From NCBI GenBank assembly GCA_942492375.1, contig CALOEL010000003.1, forward strand, positions 62,001 to 126,000: a DNA stretch of 64,000 nucleotides. Direction: 5' to 3'. Below the pieces are notes generated by a model. It had not been told where the DNA came from. It saw nothing but the letters and a program-made list of their open reading frames with translations, and did no database searches. Source of the stretch: JAHEAO01 sp942492375. Its GTDB lineage: Bacteria > Pseudomonadota > Alphaproteobacteria > Rhodobacterales > Rhodobacteraceae. The position numbers and the translations under genes are program-made. Shown one piece after another: positions 8,090 to 16,889 of this stretch (positions are counted from its first letter, which is position 1; each line of letters opens with the position of its first letter).

Positions 8090-9868
8090 ATGCCGACCTA
8101 TACCGCCCCGATACGTGATCTGCAGTTCGTCCTCAACGATGTCCTTGATGTCTCCAAGGCGGATGTTCCGGGCTATGACGAGATGGAGCCCGACTTCACG
8201 TCCGCGGTGCTGAACGAGGCAGGCAAACTTGCCAGCGAGGTTCTGGCACCGCTGAACGCCGTTGGCGACCAGGAGGGGTGCCGGCTGGAAAATGGTGTCG
8301 TGCGAACCCCTGCCGGGTTCAAGGAAGCCTATGATCAGATGAAGCTCGGCGGCTGGATGGGCCTTGACTGCGATCCCGACTACGGCGGCCAGGGCATGCC
8401 CTATCTGCTGGCCACGGCGGTTGGCGAGATGTTCGTCGCTTCGAACATGGCGTTCAACATGTACCAGGGCCTGACCCACGGAGCGTATTCCGCGATCCAT
8501 GTCCATGGCACCGACGCGCAGAAAGCGACCTACCTGCCGAAAATGGTCGAAGGCAGCTGGACCGGCACCATGAACCTGACCGAGCCTCATTGCGGCACCG
8601 ATCTGGGACTGATGCGGACCAAGGCAGAGCCGCAGGATGACGGCAGCTATGCGATCACCGGCCAGAAGATCTTCATCTCCGCGGGCGAGCACGACCTTGC
8701 CGAGAACATCATCCATCTTGTGCTGGCCAAGGCGCCCGGCGGCGGCGAGGGCACTGCCGGCGTCTCTTTGTTCATCGTGCCGAAATTCCTTGTGAACGAG
8801 GATGGCACGCTCGGCCAGCGCAACGGCGTCAGTGTCGGAAATATCGAACGCAAGATGGGCATCCACGGCAACTCGACCTGCGTTATGAACTACGACTCGG
8901 CGAAAGGCTGGCTGCTGGGCGATCTTCACAAGGGCATGCGCGCCATGTTCACGATGATGAACGAGGCGCGGATCGGTGTCGGCCTGCAAGGCTATGCACA
9001 AGCCGCCGTCGCCTATGAGAACGCAGCAATCTACGCCCGCGAACGGCTGCAGGGCCGTTCAGTGACCGGGACGAAGAACCCCGATGGCCCGGCTGATCCG
9101 CTGATCGTACATCCCGATATCCGCCGCAGCCTGATGGACCAGAAAAGCTTCGTCGAGGGCGCGCGGGCGTTTACCCTGTGGGGCGCCAATCTGATCGACC
9201 GGGCGCATCGCAATTCCGATGCGGAAGCCGAAGGGCTAATCTCGTTGCTGACCCCCGTGATCAAGGGCTTTCAGACCGACAAGGGGTTCGACATGACCGT
9301 GCAGGCGCAGCAGGTCTATGGCGGACACGGCTATATCGAGGAGCACGGGATGAGCCAGTTCGCGCGGGATGCGCGGATCACGATGATCTACGAGGGCGCG
9401 AACGGCGTGCAGGCGCTGGACCTCGTCGGCCGCAAGCTCGCCGCAAATGGCGGCAAGCCGGTGATGGCGTTCTTCGATCTGGTGAAGAGCTTCATCAAGG
9501 AGAACGAGGGCGATCCGGAACTGAAGTCGGATTTTCTCGATCCCCTGAAGGCTGCTTCCAAGGACCTTCAGGCCGCGGCGACCTATTTCATGCAGAACGG
9601 GATGAAGAACCCGAACGACGCCCTGGCCGGGTCGTCCGACTTCATGCATCTGATGGGGCATGTCTGTCTCGGGCTGATGTGGGCCCGGATGGCCAAGGCC
9701 GCCAATGCGGCATTGGCCGACGGAACCGGGGACGAAGCCTTCTACCGCGCCAAAATTACGACCGGGCGTTACTACATGGCGCGCCAGCTTCCGGCGACGG
9801 CGATGCATCTTGCCCGCATCACCTCGGGAGCGGATACCGTCATGGCGCTCGCCGCCGACGAGTTCTAG
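8090..9868 (+). CDS. Acyl-CoA dehydrogenase, DmdC-like (3-methylmercaptopropionyl-CoA dehydrogenase family)
   Basis: A 592-residue FAD-dependent acyl-CoA dehydrogenase with the extended C-terminal domain of the DmdC/AcdN group. Landmarks are LTEPHCGTDLGLMRTKAE (substrate/FAD loop), ITGQKIFISAGEHDLAENIIHLVLAK, QVYGGHGYIEEHGMSQFARDARI (FAD site) and IYEGANGVQALDLVGRKL carrying the catalytic Glu region. The overall match to marine Rhodobacteraceae DmdC proteins, as remembered, is high. DmdC oxidises methylmercaptopropionyl-CoA in DMSP demethylation, but close relatives act on ordinary fatty acyl-CoAs. With an acyl-CoA ligase, FadJ and thiolase within 7 kb, a role in beta-oxidation is certain and the thio-substrate is inferred. 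Confidence 0.9.
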   Translation: MPTYTAPIRDLQFVLNDVLDVSKADVPGYDEMEPDFTSAVLNEAGKLASEVLAPLNAVGDQEGCRLENGVVRTPAGFKEAYDQMKLGGWMGLDCDPDYGGQGMPYLLATAVGEMFVASNMAFNMYQGLTHGAYSAIHVHGTDAQKATYLPKMVEGSWTGTMNLTEPHCGTDLGLMRTKAEPQDDGSYAITGQKIFISAGEHDLAENIIHLVLAKAPGGGEGTAGVSLFIVPKFLVNEDGTLGQRNGVSVGNIERKMGIHGNSTCVMNYDSAKGWLLGDLHKGMRAMFTMMNEARIGVGLQGYAQAAVAYENAAIYARERLQGRSVTGTKNPDGPADPLIVHPDIRRSLMDQKSFVEGARAFTLWGANLIDRAHRNSDAEAEGLISLLTPVIKGFQTDKGFDMTVQAQQVYGGHGYIEEHGMSQFARDARITMIYEGANGVQALDLVGRKLAANGGKPVMAFFDLVKSFIKENEGDPELKSDFLDPLKAASKDLQAAATYFMQNGMKNPNDALAGSSDFMHLMGHVCLGLMWARMAKAANAALADGTGDEAFYRAKITTGRYYMARQLPATAMHLARITSGADTVMALAADEF

Positions 9869-9889
9869 GGAAAGGCCACTCACGGGCCT

Positions 9890-9908
9890 GTCCCCGGCCC
9901 GCGGGGAC
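9890..9908 (+). terminator. Terminator-like hairpin after the acyl-CoA dehydrogenase
   Basis: A 7-bp GC stem (GTCCCCG / CGGGGAC) with a 5-nt loop lies 21 bp past the dehydrogenase stop. There is no T-tract, so it may only attenuate or protect the 3' end. Confidence 0.4.
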
Positions 9909-9939
9909 GGGTCGGGGACGCTAATTCGAAAGGACGACG

Positions 9940-10152
9940 ATGCCGAAACGCTTCCGCCTGACCCGCCGCTTCCCCGTCGCCATGACCGAGGACGGGTATC
10001 GGAAGCTGAAAGCTTTCGCGCGAGAGGCGGGGCTTGACGAAGGCGAGGCCCTGTCGTTCCTGTTCGAGAATTTCAGTTCGGTAATCGACGAGGACAACCT
10101 GTCGCACCGGTTGAGACTGTTCAATTCCGAACTCGACGCGCGCAAGCGATGA
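9940..10152 (+). CDS. Small conserved cytoplasmic protein, unknown function
   Basis: A 70-residue, highly charged protein without a signal peptide or TM segment. It starts PKRFRLTRRFPVAM and has a helical, acidic middle (EAGLDEGEALSFLFENFSSVIDEDNL) and a basic end. A purine-rich AAAGGACGACG precedes the ATG. Composition matches neighbouring genes, so it is likely real. I do not recognise a domain. Location between the dehydrogenase and GST suggests it belongs to the same unit. Confidence 0.6.
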   Translation: MPKRFRLTRRFPVAMTEDGYRKLKAFAREAGLDEGEALSFLFENFSSVIDEDNLSHRLRLFNSELDARKR

Positions 10153-10300
10153 ATGCCATCCTCGGCCTGCACCGCGGGGATGAGACTGGCTCGACAGGAT
10201 AAACGACGCGTTACTTGCGAACTTTTTCCTCGGGGAAATACTCTTCGGGGGCGTGGGAGTGGAAAACCCCCACCGCGACATCAATCAAGGGGGCTGCCGC

Positions 10301-10936
10301 ATGACGATCAAACTCCACTGCTTCGGCGAAAGCGGCAATGCCTACAAGGCGGCGATCACGCTGGAACTGTCGGGCCTCGACTGGGAACCCGTCTTCGTCG
10401 ATTTCTTCAACGGCGAGACACGCGGCCCCGATTTCCGCGCGCTGAACCCGATGGGCGAGGTGCCGGTTATGATCGATGGCGACGTGACGCTGACCCAGTC
10501 CGGCGTCATGCAGGACTATATCAGTTCCAAGACCGGCAAGCTGGGCGGTAAGTCCGCCATCGAGCGGCGCGAGATCCTGCGCTGGCAATTTTGGGACAAT
10601 CACAAGATGTCAAGCCAGGCCGGCGTGCTGCGCTTCCTGATGAATTTCGTGCCGGAGGAGAAGCGCCCCGCCGAGGTGATCGAGTGGCTGCAAGGCCGGA
10701 TGAAGGCCGCGCTGAAGATCCTCGACGCCGAGCTTGCCACCAAGGACTGGCTGGTCGGCGACGATCTGACCGTCGCCGACCTGTCCTGTTGCGGCTACCT
10801 CTTCTACCCCGAACCCTTCGGCTTCGACCGCGCCGACTGGCCCCATATCGACGCCTGGCTGACCCGCATCAGCGACACGCCCGGCTGGAAATCCCCCTAT
10901 GACCTGATGCCCGGCTCGCCCGCCGACCGCGCCTGA
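10301..10936 (+). CDS. Glutathione S-transferase family protein
   Basis: A 211-residue GST. The N-terminal thioredoxin-like domain (1-80) has GESGNAYKAAITLELSGLDWEPV, the RALNPMGEVPVMIDGDVTLTQSGVMQDYI cis-Pro and glutathione-binding Glu/Asp-Ser region, and an all-helical C-terminal domain with DWLVGDDLTVADLSCCGYLF. A Ser at position 9 is the probable thiol-activating residue. It sits 13 bp before the thiolase in the acyl-CoA oxidation cluster, hinting at detoxification of reactive or thio-containing intermediates. An upstream in-frame extension to 10253 lacks a good ribosome-binding site. Confidence 0.87.
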   Translation: MTIKLHCFGESGNAYKAAITLELSGLDWEPVFVDFFNGETRGPDFRALNPMGEVPVMIDGDVTLTQSGVMQDYISSKTGKLGGKSAIERREILRWQFWDNHKMSSQAGVLRFLMNFVPEEKRPAEVIEWLQGRMKAALKILDAELATKDWLVGDDLTVADLSCCGYLFYPEPFGFDRADWPHIDAWLTRISDTPGWKSPYDLMPGSPADRA

Positions 10937-10949
10937 AAAGGAGACGAAA

Positions 10950-12161
10950 ATGTCCGACGCCTATATCTACGATGCCGTTCGATCCCCCCGGGGCAAGGGC
11001 CGCGCCGACGGATCGCTGCACGAAGTGACCAGCCTGCGTCTGTCCGCCCAGATCCTGAACGCGGTCAAGGACCGCAACAACCTCGATGGTCACGCCGTCG
11101 AGGATGTGATCTGGGGCAACGTGACCCAGGTTGGCGAACAGGGCGGCTGCCTGGCCCGCACCGCCGTGCTTGCCTCAGACCTTGACGAACGCATCCCCGG
11201 CCTCGCCATCAACCGCTTCTGCGCCAGCGGCATGGAGGCGGTGAACCTCGCCGCCAACCAGGTGAAGGGCGGCGCCGGTTCCGCCTATATCGCCGGCGGC
11301 GTCGAGATGATGGGCCGTGTCGCGATGGGCTCTGACGGGGCCGCGATGGCCGTCGATCCCTCTGTCGCGATGGATCACTACTTCGTTCCGCAGGGCATTT
11401 CCGCCGACATCATCGCTACGGAATATGGCTTTACCCGCGATCAGGCCGATGAACTCGCGGTCGAATCTCAAAAGCGCGCCAAGGCTGCCTGGGACGACAA
11501 CCGGTTCCAGAAATCCATCGTCACGATCAAGGACCAGAACGGTCTGCCGATCCTTTCGACCGATGAATACATGCGTCCCGGCACTGACATGCAGTCGCTC
11601 GGCGCACTGAAACCCGCCTTCAAGGACATGGGCGAGTCCATGCCCGGCTTCGACAAGATCGCGCTGATGAAATACCCGCATCTGGAGCGGATCGAGCATA
11701 TCCACCATGCCGGCAATTCATCCGGCATCGTCGACGGCGCCGCCGCCGTCCTGATCGGCAACAGGGAATTCGGCGAGAAGAACGGGCTGAAGCCCCGCGC
11801 CCGCATCCGCGCCACCGCCAAGATCGGCACCGATCCCACGATCATGCTGACCGGCCCGGTGCCGGTGACCGAGAAGATCCTCAAGGACAGCGGCATGTCG
11901 ATCAGCGACATCGACCTTTTCGAGGTGAACGAGGCTTTCGCCAGCGTCGTGCTGCGTTTCATGCAGGCTTTCGACGTCGATCACGGCAAGCTGAACGTCA
12001 ATGGCGGCGCGATCGCCATGGGCCATCCGCTTGGCGCGACGGGGGCCATCATCATCGGCACGCTTCTGGATGAACTCGAACGCACCGGCAAGGGCACCGG
12101 CCTTGCCACGCTTTGCATCGCAAGCGGCATGGGCGCGGCCACGATCATCGAGAGGGTCTGA
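10950..12161 (+). CDS. Acetyl-CoA C-acyltransferase (thiolase, FadI/FadA-like)
   Basis: A 403-residue thiolase that cleaves 3-ketoacyl-CoA to acetyl-CoA and shortened acyl-CoA. The nucleophilic Cys is in NRFCASGMEAVNLAA (about residue 91). The catalytic His is in NVNGGAIAMGHPLGATGA, and the second Cys is in LCIASGMGAATI. Length is normal. An AAGGAGACGAAA site precedes the ATG. Directly downstream is the FadJ-like partner, giving the usual thiolase plus multifunctional enzyme pair for beta-oxidation. Confidence 0.93.
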   Translation: MSDAYIYDAVRSPRGKGRADGSLHEVTSLRLSAQILNAVKDRNNLDGHAVEDVIWGNVTQVGEQGGCLARTAVLASDLDERIPGLAINRFCASGMEAVNLAANQVKGGAGSAYIAGGVEMMGRVAMGSDGAAMAVDPSVAMDHYFVPQGISADIIATEYGFTRDQADELAVESQKRAKAAWDDNRFQKSIVTIKDQNGLPILSTDEYMRPGTDMQSLGALKPAFKDMGESMPGFDKIALMKYPHLERIEHIHHAGNSSGIVDGAAAVLIGNREFGEKNGLKPRARIRATAKIGTDPTIMLTGPVPVTEKILKDSGMSISDIDLFEVNEAFASVVLRFMQAFDVDHGKLNVNGGAIAMGHPLGATGAIIIGTLLDELERTGKGTGLATLCIASGMGAATIIERV

Positions 12162-12165
12162 CCTG

Positions 12166-12228
12166 ATGAACTGCATCTACGCCCAGAAACACGACCAGCA
12201 CCACGCCCCGACGGGAGACCTGACATGA
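12166..12228 (+). CDS. Possible 20-residue upstream ORF coupled to fadJ
   Basis: A 20-codon ORF fills the gap between thiolase and the FadJ-like gene, and its TGA overlaps the FadJ ATG (ATGA). It contains a His-rich stretch (KHDQHHA). It could be a leader for translational coupling, or chance; there is no strong ribosome-binding site of its own. Confidence 0.25.
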   Translation: MNCIYAQKHDQHHAPTGDLT

Positions 12229-14435
12229 CCGATTTCCGCTATGACGTCGACGCCGACGGCGTCGCCACGATCACCTGGGACACCCAGGGCAAGTCGATGA
12301 ACGTGATGAACCAGCAGGGCTTCATCGACCTTGAAAAACACATAGATACGGCGCTTGCCGACGATGCCGTTAAGGGCATCATCATCACTTCGGGCAAGGA
12401 CGGCAGCTTTGCCGGCGGTATGGACCTGAACATCATCGCCAAGATGAAGGAAAGCGCGGGCGACAATCCGGCAAAGGGCCTGATGGATGGTCTGACCCAG
12501 ACCCATGCCATCCTGCGCAAGATCGAGCGTGCGGGAATGGATCCCAAGACCAACAAGGGCGGCAAGCCGATCGTCGCCGCCCTGCCCGGCACCGCGCTTG
12601 GCATCGGGTTCGAGATCCCGCTGGCCTGCCACCATATCATCGCCGCCGACAACCCCTCGGCCAAGATCGGCCTGCCGGAAATCCAGGTCGGCATCTTCCC
12701 CGGCATGGGCGGCACCACCCGCCTGACGCGGATGCTGGGCGCGATGGCGGCCTCTCCGTTCCTTCTGCAAGGCAAGCTGTCGGACCCGAAGTCCGCCAAG
12801 GCGGCGGGGCTGATCCACGAGGTCGTGCCGGCGGGCGAACTGCTTGAAAACGCAAAGGAATGGGTGCTGAACGCCAAGGATGCCGACATCGTCAAGACTT
12901 GGGACCAGAAGGGCTACAAGATGCCCGGCGGCGCGCCCTACCACCCGGCGGGCTTCATGACCTTCGTCGGCGCCAACGCCATGGTGAACGGCCAGACGAT
13001 GGGCGTCTATCCGGCGGCAAAGGCGCTGCTGTCCTCGGTCTACGAAGGGGCGCTGGTGCCCTTCGACACCGCGATCCGGATCGAGGCGCGCTGGTTCACC
13101 AACGTCCTGATGAACCCGTCCTCGGGCGCGATGATCCGTTCGCTCTTCATCAACAAGGAAGCGTTGGAAAAGGGCGCGGTGCGTCCCGCCGACGTGCCGG
13201 ATCAGAAGGTCTCGAAACTCGGCATCATGGGCGCCGGCATGATGGGTGCGGGCATCGCCTATGTCAGCGCCAATGCGGGGATCGAGGTGGTCCTGATCGA
13301 CCAGAAGCAGGCGGCCGCCGACACGGGCAAAGCCTATTCAGAGGGGATTCTCGACAAGGGCATCAGCCGCAAGAAGCTGACGGCAGAGAAGAAGGCCGAA
13401 GTGCTGGGCCGGATCACCGCCACGACCGATTACGCCGCGCTGAAAGGCTGCGACCTGATCGTCGAGGCCGTGTTCGAAGACCCCGGCATCAAGGCCGAGG
13501 TGACGAAGAATGTCGAAGACGTCGTGGGCAAGGATTGCATCTTCGCCACCAACACCTCGACTCTGCCGATCAGCGACCTGGCCAAGGCCAGCCAGCGGCC
13601 GGACCAGTTCATCGGCATCCATTTCTTCTCCCCCGTTGACAAGATGTTGCTGGTCGAGATCATCAAGGGCGAAAAGACGGGCGATCGGGCCGTCGCCAAG
13701 GCGCTCGACTTCGTCCGGCAGATCCGCAAGACCCCAATCGTGGTCAATGATGCGCGCTTCTTCTACGCCAACCGCTGCATCATCCCCTACATCAACGAAG
13801 GTGTGCGGATGGTGAAGGAAGGCGTCGAACCGGCGCTGATCGAGAATGCCGCGCGGCTGGTCGGAATGCCGCTGGGGCCGCTGCAACTGACCGACGAAAC
13901 CTCGATCGACCTTGGCGTGAAGATCGCGAAGGCCACCAAGGCCGCGATGGGCGATGCCTATGACAACGACAAGGCCGACGAGGTTCTGTTCTGGCTCTAC
14001 GACCAGGACCGTCTGGGCCGCAAGTCCAAGGCCGGGTTCTACGCCTATGACGATGCCGGCAAGCGTCAGGGGCTCTGGGATGGGTTGAGCAAGAAATACC
14101 CCGTTGCCGATACCCAGCCCGACCTGACCGAGGTGCAGCACCGGCTGCTGATGGCCCAGGTTCTGGAAGCGGTCCGTGCGCTGGAAGAGGGCGTGTTGAT
14201 GGACATCCGCGAAGGCGATGTCGGCGCGATCCTTGGCTGGGGCTTTGCGCCCTGGTCCGGCGGGCCGTTCAGCTGGCTCGACATGATCGGCGCAGGCCGG
14301 GCGGTGGAGATTTGCGACGGTCTGACATCGACCTACGGTGATCGCTTCTCGACGCCCAACTTGTTGAAAGACATGGCGAAAAAGGACGAAACCTTTTATG
14401 GCCGCTTCGGCGGTGAAGCCAGCAAGGCCGCCTAG
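12225..14435 (+). CDS. fadJ: 3-hydroxyacyl-CoA dehydrogenase / enoyl-CoA hydratase (FadJ-like)
   Basis: A 736-residue multifunctional beta-oxidation enzyme. Residues 1-190 form the crotonase domain with the oxyanion loops FAGGMDLN and PGTALGIGFEIPLACHH and catalytic Glu in GLPEIQVGIFPGMGG. From about residue 325, KLGIMGAGMMGAGIAYVSANAG is the NAD-binding Rossmann fold of the hydroxyacyl-CoA dehydrogenase, with IGIHFFSPVDKM supplying the catalytic His. The C-terminal helical domain is complete. It would convert 2-enoyl-CoA to 3-ketoacyl-CoA for the adjacent thiolase. The final 4 bp overlap the convergent sulfotransferase. Confidence 0.93.
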   Translation: MTDFRYDVDADGVATITWDTQGKSMNVMNQQGFIDLEKHIDTALADDAVKGIIITSGKDGSFAGGMDLNIIAKMKESAGDNPAKGLMDGLTQTHAILRKIERAGMDPKTNKGGKPIVAALPGTALGIGFEIPLACHHIIAADNPSAKIGLPEIQVGIFPGMGGTTRLTRMLGAMAASPFLLQGKLSDPKSAKAAGLIHEVVPAGELLENAKEWVLNAKDADIVKTWDQKGYKMPGGAPYHPAGFMTFVGANAMVNGQTMGVYPAAKALLSSVYEGALVPFDTAIRIEARWFTNVLMNPSSGAMIRSLFINKEALEKGAVRPADVPDQKVSKLGIMGAGMMGAGIAYVSANAGIEVVLIDQKQAAADTGKAYSEGILDKGISRKKLTAEKKAEVLGRITATTDYAALKGCDLIVEAVFEDPGIKAEVTKNVEDVVGKDCIFATNTSTLPISDLAKASQRPDQFIGIHFFSPVDKMLLVEIIKGEKTGDRAVAKALDFVRQIRKTPIVVNDARFFYANRCIIPYINEGVRMVKEGVEPALIENAARLVGMPLGPLQLTDETSIDLGVKIAKATKAAMGDAYDNDKADEVLFWLYDQDRLGRKSKAGFYAYDDAGKRQGLWDGLSKKYPVADTQPDLTEVQHRLLMAQVLEAVRALEEGVLMDIREGDVGAILGWGFAPWSGGPFSWLDMIGAGRAVEICDGLTSTYGDRFSTPNLLKDMAKKDETFYGRFGGEASKAA

Positions 14436-15079
14436 AACCGATACCCGAACCGGGCGATATCCGCCCCGCAAAGCCGCGCCACCAGCGCGGCTTTGTCGTC
14501 GGTGTAATAGGTGCGGTAGTCGCGGTGCCGCACCGATTCATTGACCCGCTCGATCTCGCCAAGCCGAAACCCCAGATGCGCCTCGAACGGCGCCAGATCC
14601 TCGGCCAGATGTTCGATCCGGGCGAACAGGTCACAGCGCTCGACGCCGTTCCGGTCGGTCACGTAGCTGGCATAAGGCGCGGCACGGAACGACTCCTGCA
14701 CCTGCGGATGGTCCAGGAAATCGCTGAATGTCAGTGACTTGGCCAACCCGACCGCCACGTGATCGAAGCTTTGCGCTCCTAGCCAATGGTAACAGCTTAC
14801 CATCCGGTCCCAGGGATTGCGCACCAGGGTCAGCACGAAGAACTCCGCCATCTCGTCCTCGCCGACCAGCCCGTGAATATCGGCCAAACCCGAATGTTTC
14901 CACAGCCGCCCCGACGTCTGAACCCCCTTCAGCCGCCCGCGCCGCCGCTTCGCCTTGGGCGTATCCCCGATCAGGATGTCGTCCGCCATCGCCCGCCCCT
15001 CCAGCGCCAGCGTCAGCGCGGTGCCGCCGGTCTTGGGAATATGAACGAAGATATAACGCCGCCCGCGAGAAATGATCAT
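14432..15079 (-). CDS. Sulfotransferase family protein
   Basis: A 215-residue PAPS-dependent sulfotransferase of the Sulfotransfer_2 type. IFVHIPKTGGTAL near the N-terminus is the 5'-phosphosulfate loop, and LTLVRNPWDRMVSCYHWL is the 3'-phosphate-binding motif. The C-terminal RDYRTYYTDDKAALVARL is typical of the group acting on polysaccharides or lipids. The protein is cytoplasmic, without a TM segment. It is convergent with fadJ. The acceptor is unknown. Its constant-looking association with fatty-acid genes may point to a lipid or surface-glycan substrate, which is inference. Confidence 0.82.
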   Translation of the reverse strand: MIISRGRRYIFVHIPKTGGTALTLALEGRAMADDILIGDTPKAKRRRGRLKGVQTSGRLWKHSGLADIHGLVGEDEMAEFFVLTLVRNPWDRMVSCYHWLGAQSFDHVAVGLAKSLTFSDFLDHPQVQESFRAAPYASYVTDRNGVERCDLFARIEHLAEDLAPFEAHLGFRLGEIERVNESVRHRDYRTYYTDDKAALVARLCGADIARFGYRF

Positions 15080-15184
15080 TTCCGGACGCTAGCCGAGTTG
15101 CGCGGCGCGTTCCACCGGCCCTTTTCTTTTCAGGCATTTGGCCGCAAAGTTGACCCGGCGACAGGCTGAACAGGGGGATGCTAC

Positions 15185-16816
15185 ATGGGCTGGCTGGCAG
15201 ATGAATCGGGTCTGGAACGGCGGCGCGCGAACTTCGTCCCGCTGACGCCGCTCTCGCATCTCAACCGCGCCGCGCATGTCTTCCCCGATCACGAGGCGCT
15301 GGTCTACGGAAGCCGCCGCTACACCTACCGCGAATACCACGCCCGCGTGTCGCAACTTGCCTCTGCCTTGACTGGCATGGGTGTCAAGCCGGGCGATGTG
15401 GTGGCCACCATCCTGCCCAACATCCCCGCCCAGGCCGAGGCGCATTTCGGCGTCCCCGCCACCGGCGCCATCCTGAACACCATCAATACAAGGCTGGAAG
15501 CCGATACGGTCGGCTACATCTTCGACCATGGCGGCGCCTCGGTCGTGATGGTCGACACGCAGTTCCTGCCCCTTGCCGAAGAGGCTATCGAACGGATGGA
15601 AGGCAAGGCTCCGAAGATTGTCGAGGTCGCCGATCCGCAGGCGGACCAGGACGCCACCGGCCGCTATCCCGAATACGAGGATTTCATTGCGATGGGCGAC
15701 CCAAAGTTCCCTTGGGTGATGCCCGAGGATGAATGGGAGAGCCTCGCGCTCAACTACACCTCCGGCACCACCGGGCGGCCCAAGGGCGTCGTCTATCACC
15801 ACCGCGGCGCGTACCTGATGACGCTTGGCACGGTGATTTCATGGCGCATGGTGCTGCACCCGAAATTCCTGACCATCGTGCCGCTCTTTCATTGCAACGG
15901 CTGGAACCATACCTGGATGATCCCGGTCCTGGGCGGCACCGTGGTCTGCTGCCGCGACATCACCGCGCAAAACATCTACAACGCGATAGCCGACGAAGGC
16001 GTCACGCATTTCGGCGGCGCGCCGATCGTGCTCAACGCGATCATCAACGCCAAGCCCGAACACCGCCGCGACTTCGACCACCAGGTCGAGGTCTTCACCG
16101 CCGGCGCCCCTCCCCCTGCCGCGACGCTGAAGGCAATCGAGCCCCTGGGCTTCCGCGTCACCCAAGTCTACGGCCTGACCGAGACCTACGGCCATGTCAC
16201 CGAATGCCTCTGGCACCCGCATCTCTGGGATCAGCTCGCCGAAGACGACCGCGCCGCGATCAAGGCCCGCACAGGAATCCTGATGCCGATGATGGAAGAG
16301 ATCACGGTGATGGACCCCGAAACCATGCAGCAGATCCCCATGGACGGGATGGCGCAGGGAGAGATCATGATCCGCGGCAACCCGGTGATGAAGGGCTATT
16401 ACCGCAACCCTTCGGCCTCCGAGGAAAGCTTCGCCGGCGGTTATTTCCATTCCGGTGACATCGCGATCCAGCATCCCGATGGCTACATCCAGATATCGGA
16501 CCGGGCCAAGGACATCATCATCTCGGGCGGCGAGAATATCAGCTCGGTCGAGGTCGAAGGCGCGCTGATGCACCATCCGGCGGTCCTTCTTTGCGCCGTC
16601 GTCGCCAAGCCCGACGACAAATGGGGCGAGGTTCCCTGCGCCTTCGTCGAGTTGAAAGAGGGGCGCGAGGTGGAAGAAGCCGAGCTCATCGCCTTTGCCC
16701 GCGAACGACTCGCCGGGTTCAAGACGCCGAAGCGGGTGGTCTTTCAGGAACTGCCCAAGACCTCGACCGGCAAGATCCAGAAATTCGAGCTACGCGGCAT
16801 CGCCCGGAATCTCTGA
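15185..16816 (+). CDS. AMP-dependent acyl-CoA synthetase, DmdB-like
   Basis: A 543-residue ANL-superfamily acyl-CoA ligase. The P-loop-like motif is YTSGTTGRPKGVVYHHRG, followed by YGLTETYGHVTECLWHP (A5/acyl site), YFHSGDIAIQHPDGYIQISDRAKDIIISGGENISSVEVE (hinge and A8) and KTSTGKIQKFELR with the catalytic Lys. It makes acyl-CoA from a carboxylate, ATP and CoA. Sequence and size match the medium-chain/methylmercaptopropionate ligase (DmdB) group of Rhodobacteraceae, and a DmdC-like dehydrogenase is 7 kb upstream. Medium-chain fatty acids are the conservative alternative. Confidence 0.9.
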   Translation: MGWLADESGLERRRANFVPLTPLSHLNRAAHVFPDHEALVYGSRRYTYREYHARVSQLASALTGMGVKPGDVVATILPNIPAQAEAHFGVPATGAILNTINTRLEADTVGYIFDHGGASVVMVDTQFLPLAEEAIERMEGKAPKIVEVADPQADQDATGRYPEYEDFIAMGDPKFPWVMPEDEWESLALNYTSGTTGRPKGVVYHHRGAYLMTLGTVISWRMVLHPKFLTIVPLFHCNGWNHTWMIPVLGGTVVCCRDITAQNIYNAIADEGVTHFGGAPIVLNAIINAKPEHRRDFDHQVEVFTAGAPPPAATLKAIEPLGFRVTQVYGLTETYGHVTECLWHPHLWDQLAEDDRAAIKARTGILMPMMEEITVMDPETMQQIPMDGMAQGEIMIRGNPVMKGYYRNPSASEESFAGGYFHSGDIAIQHPDGYIQISDRAKDIIISGGENISSVEVEGALMHHPAVLLCAVVAKPDDKWGEVPCAFVELKEGREVEEAELIAFARERLAGFKTPKRVVFQELPKTSTGKIQKFELRGIARNL

Positions 16817-16889
16817 CATTGTGGGAATCCGGAAGCCCGACTATTCTTCCGCCCAACGATAACAACCGAGCAGGGCCACAGGCGGCCAA

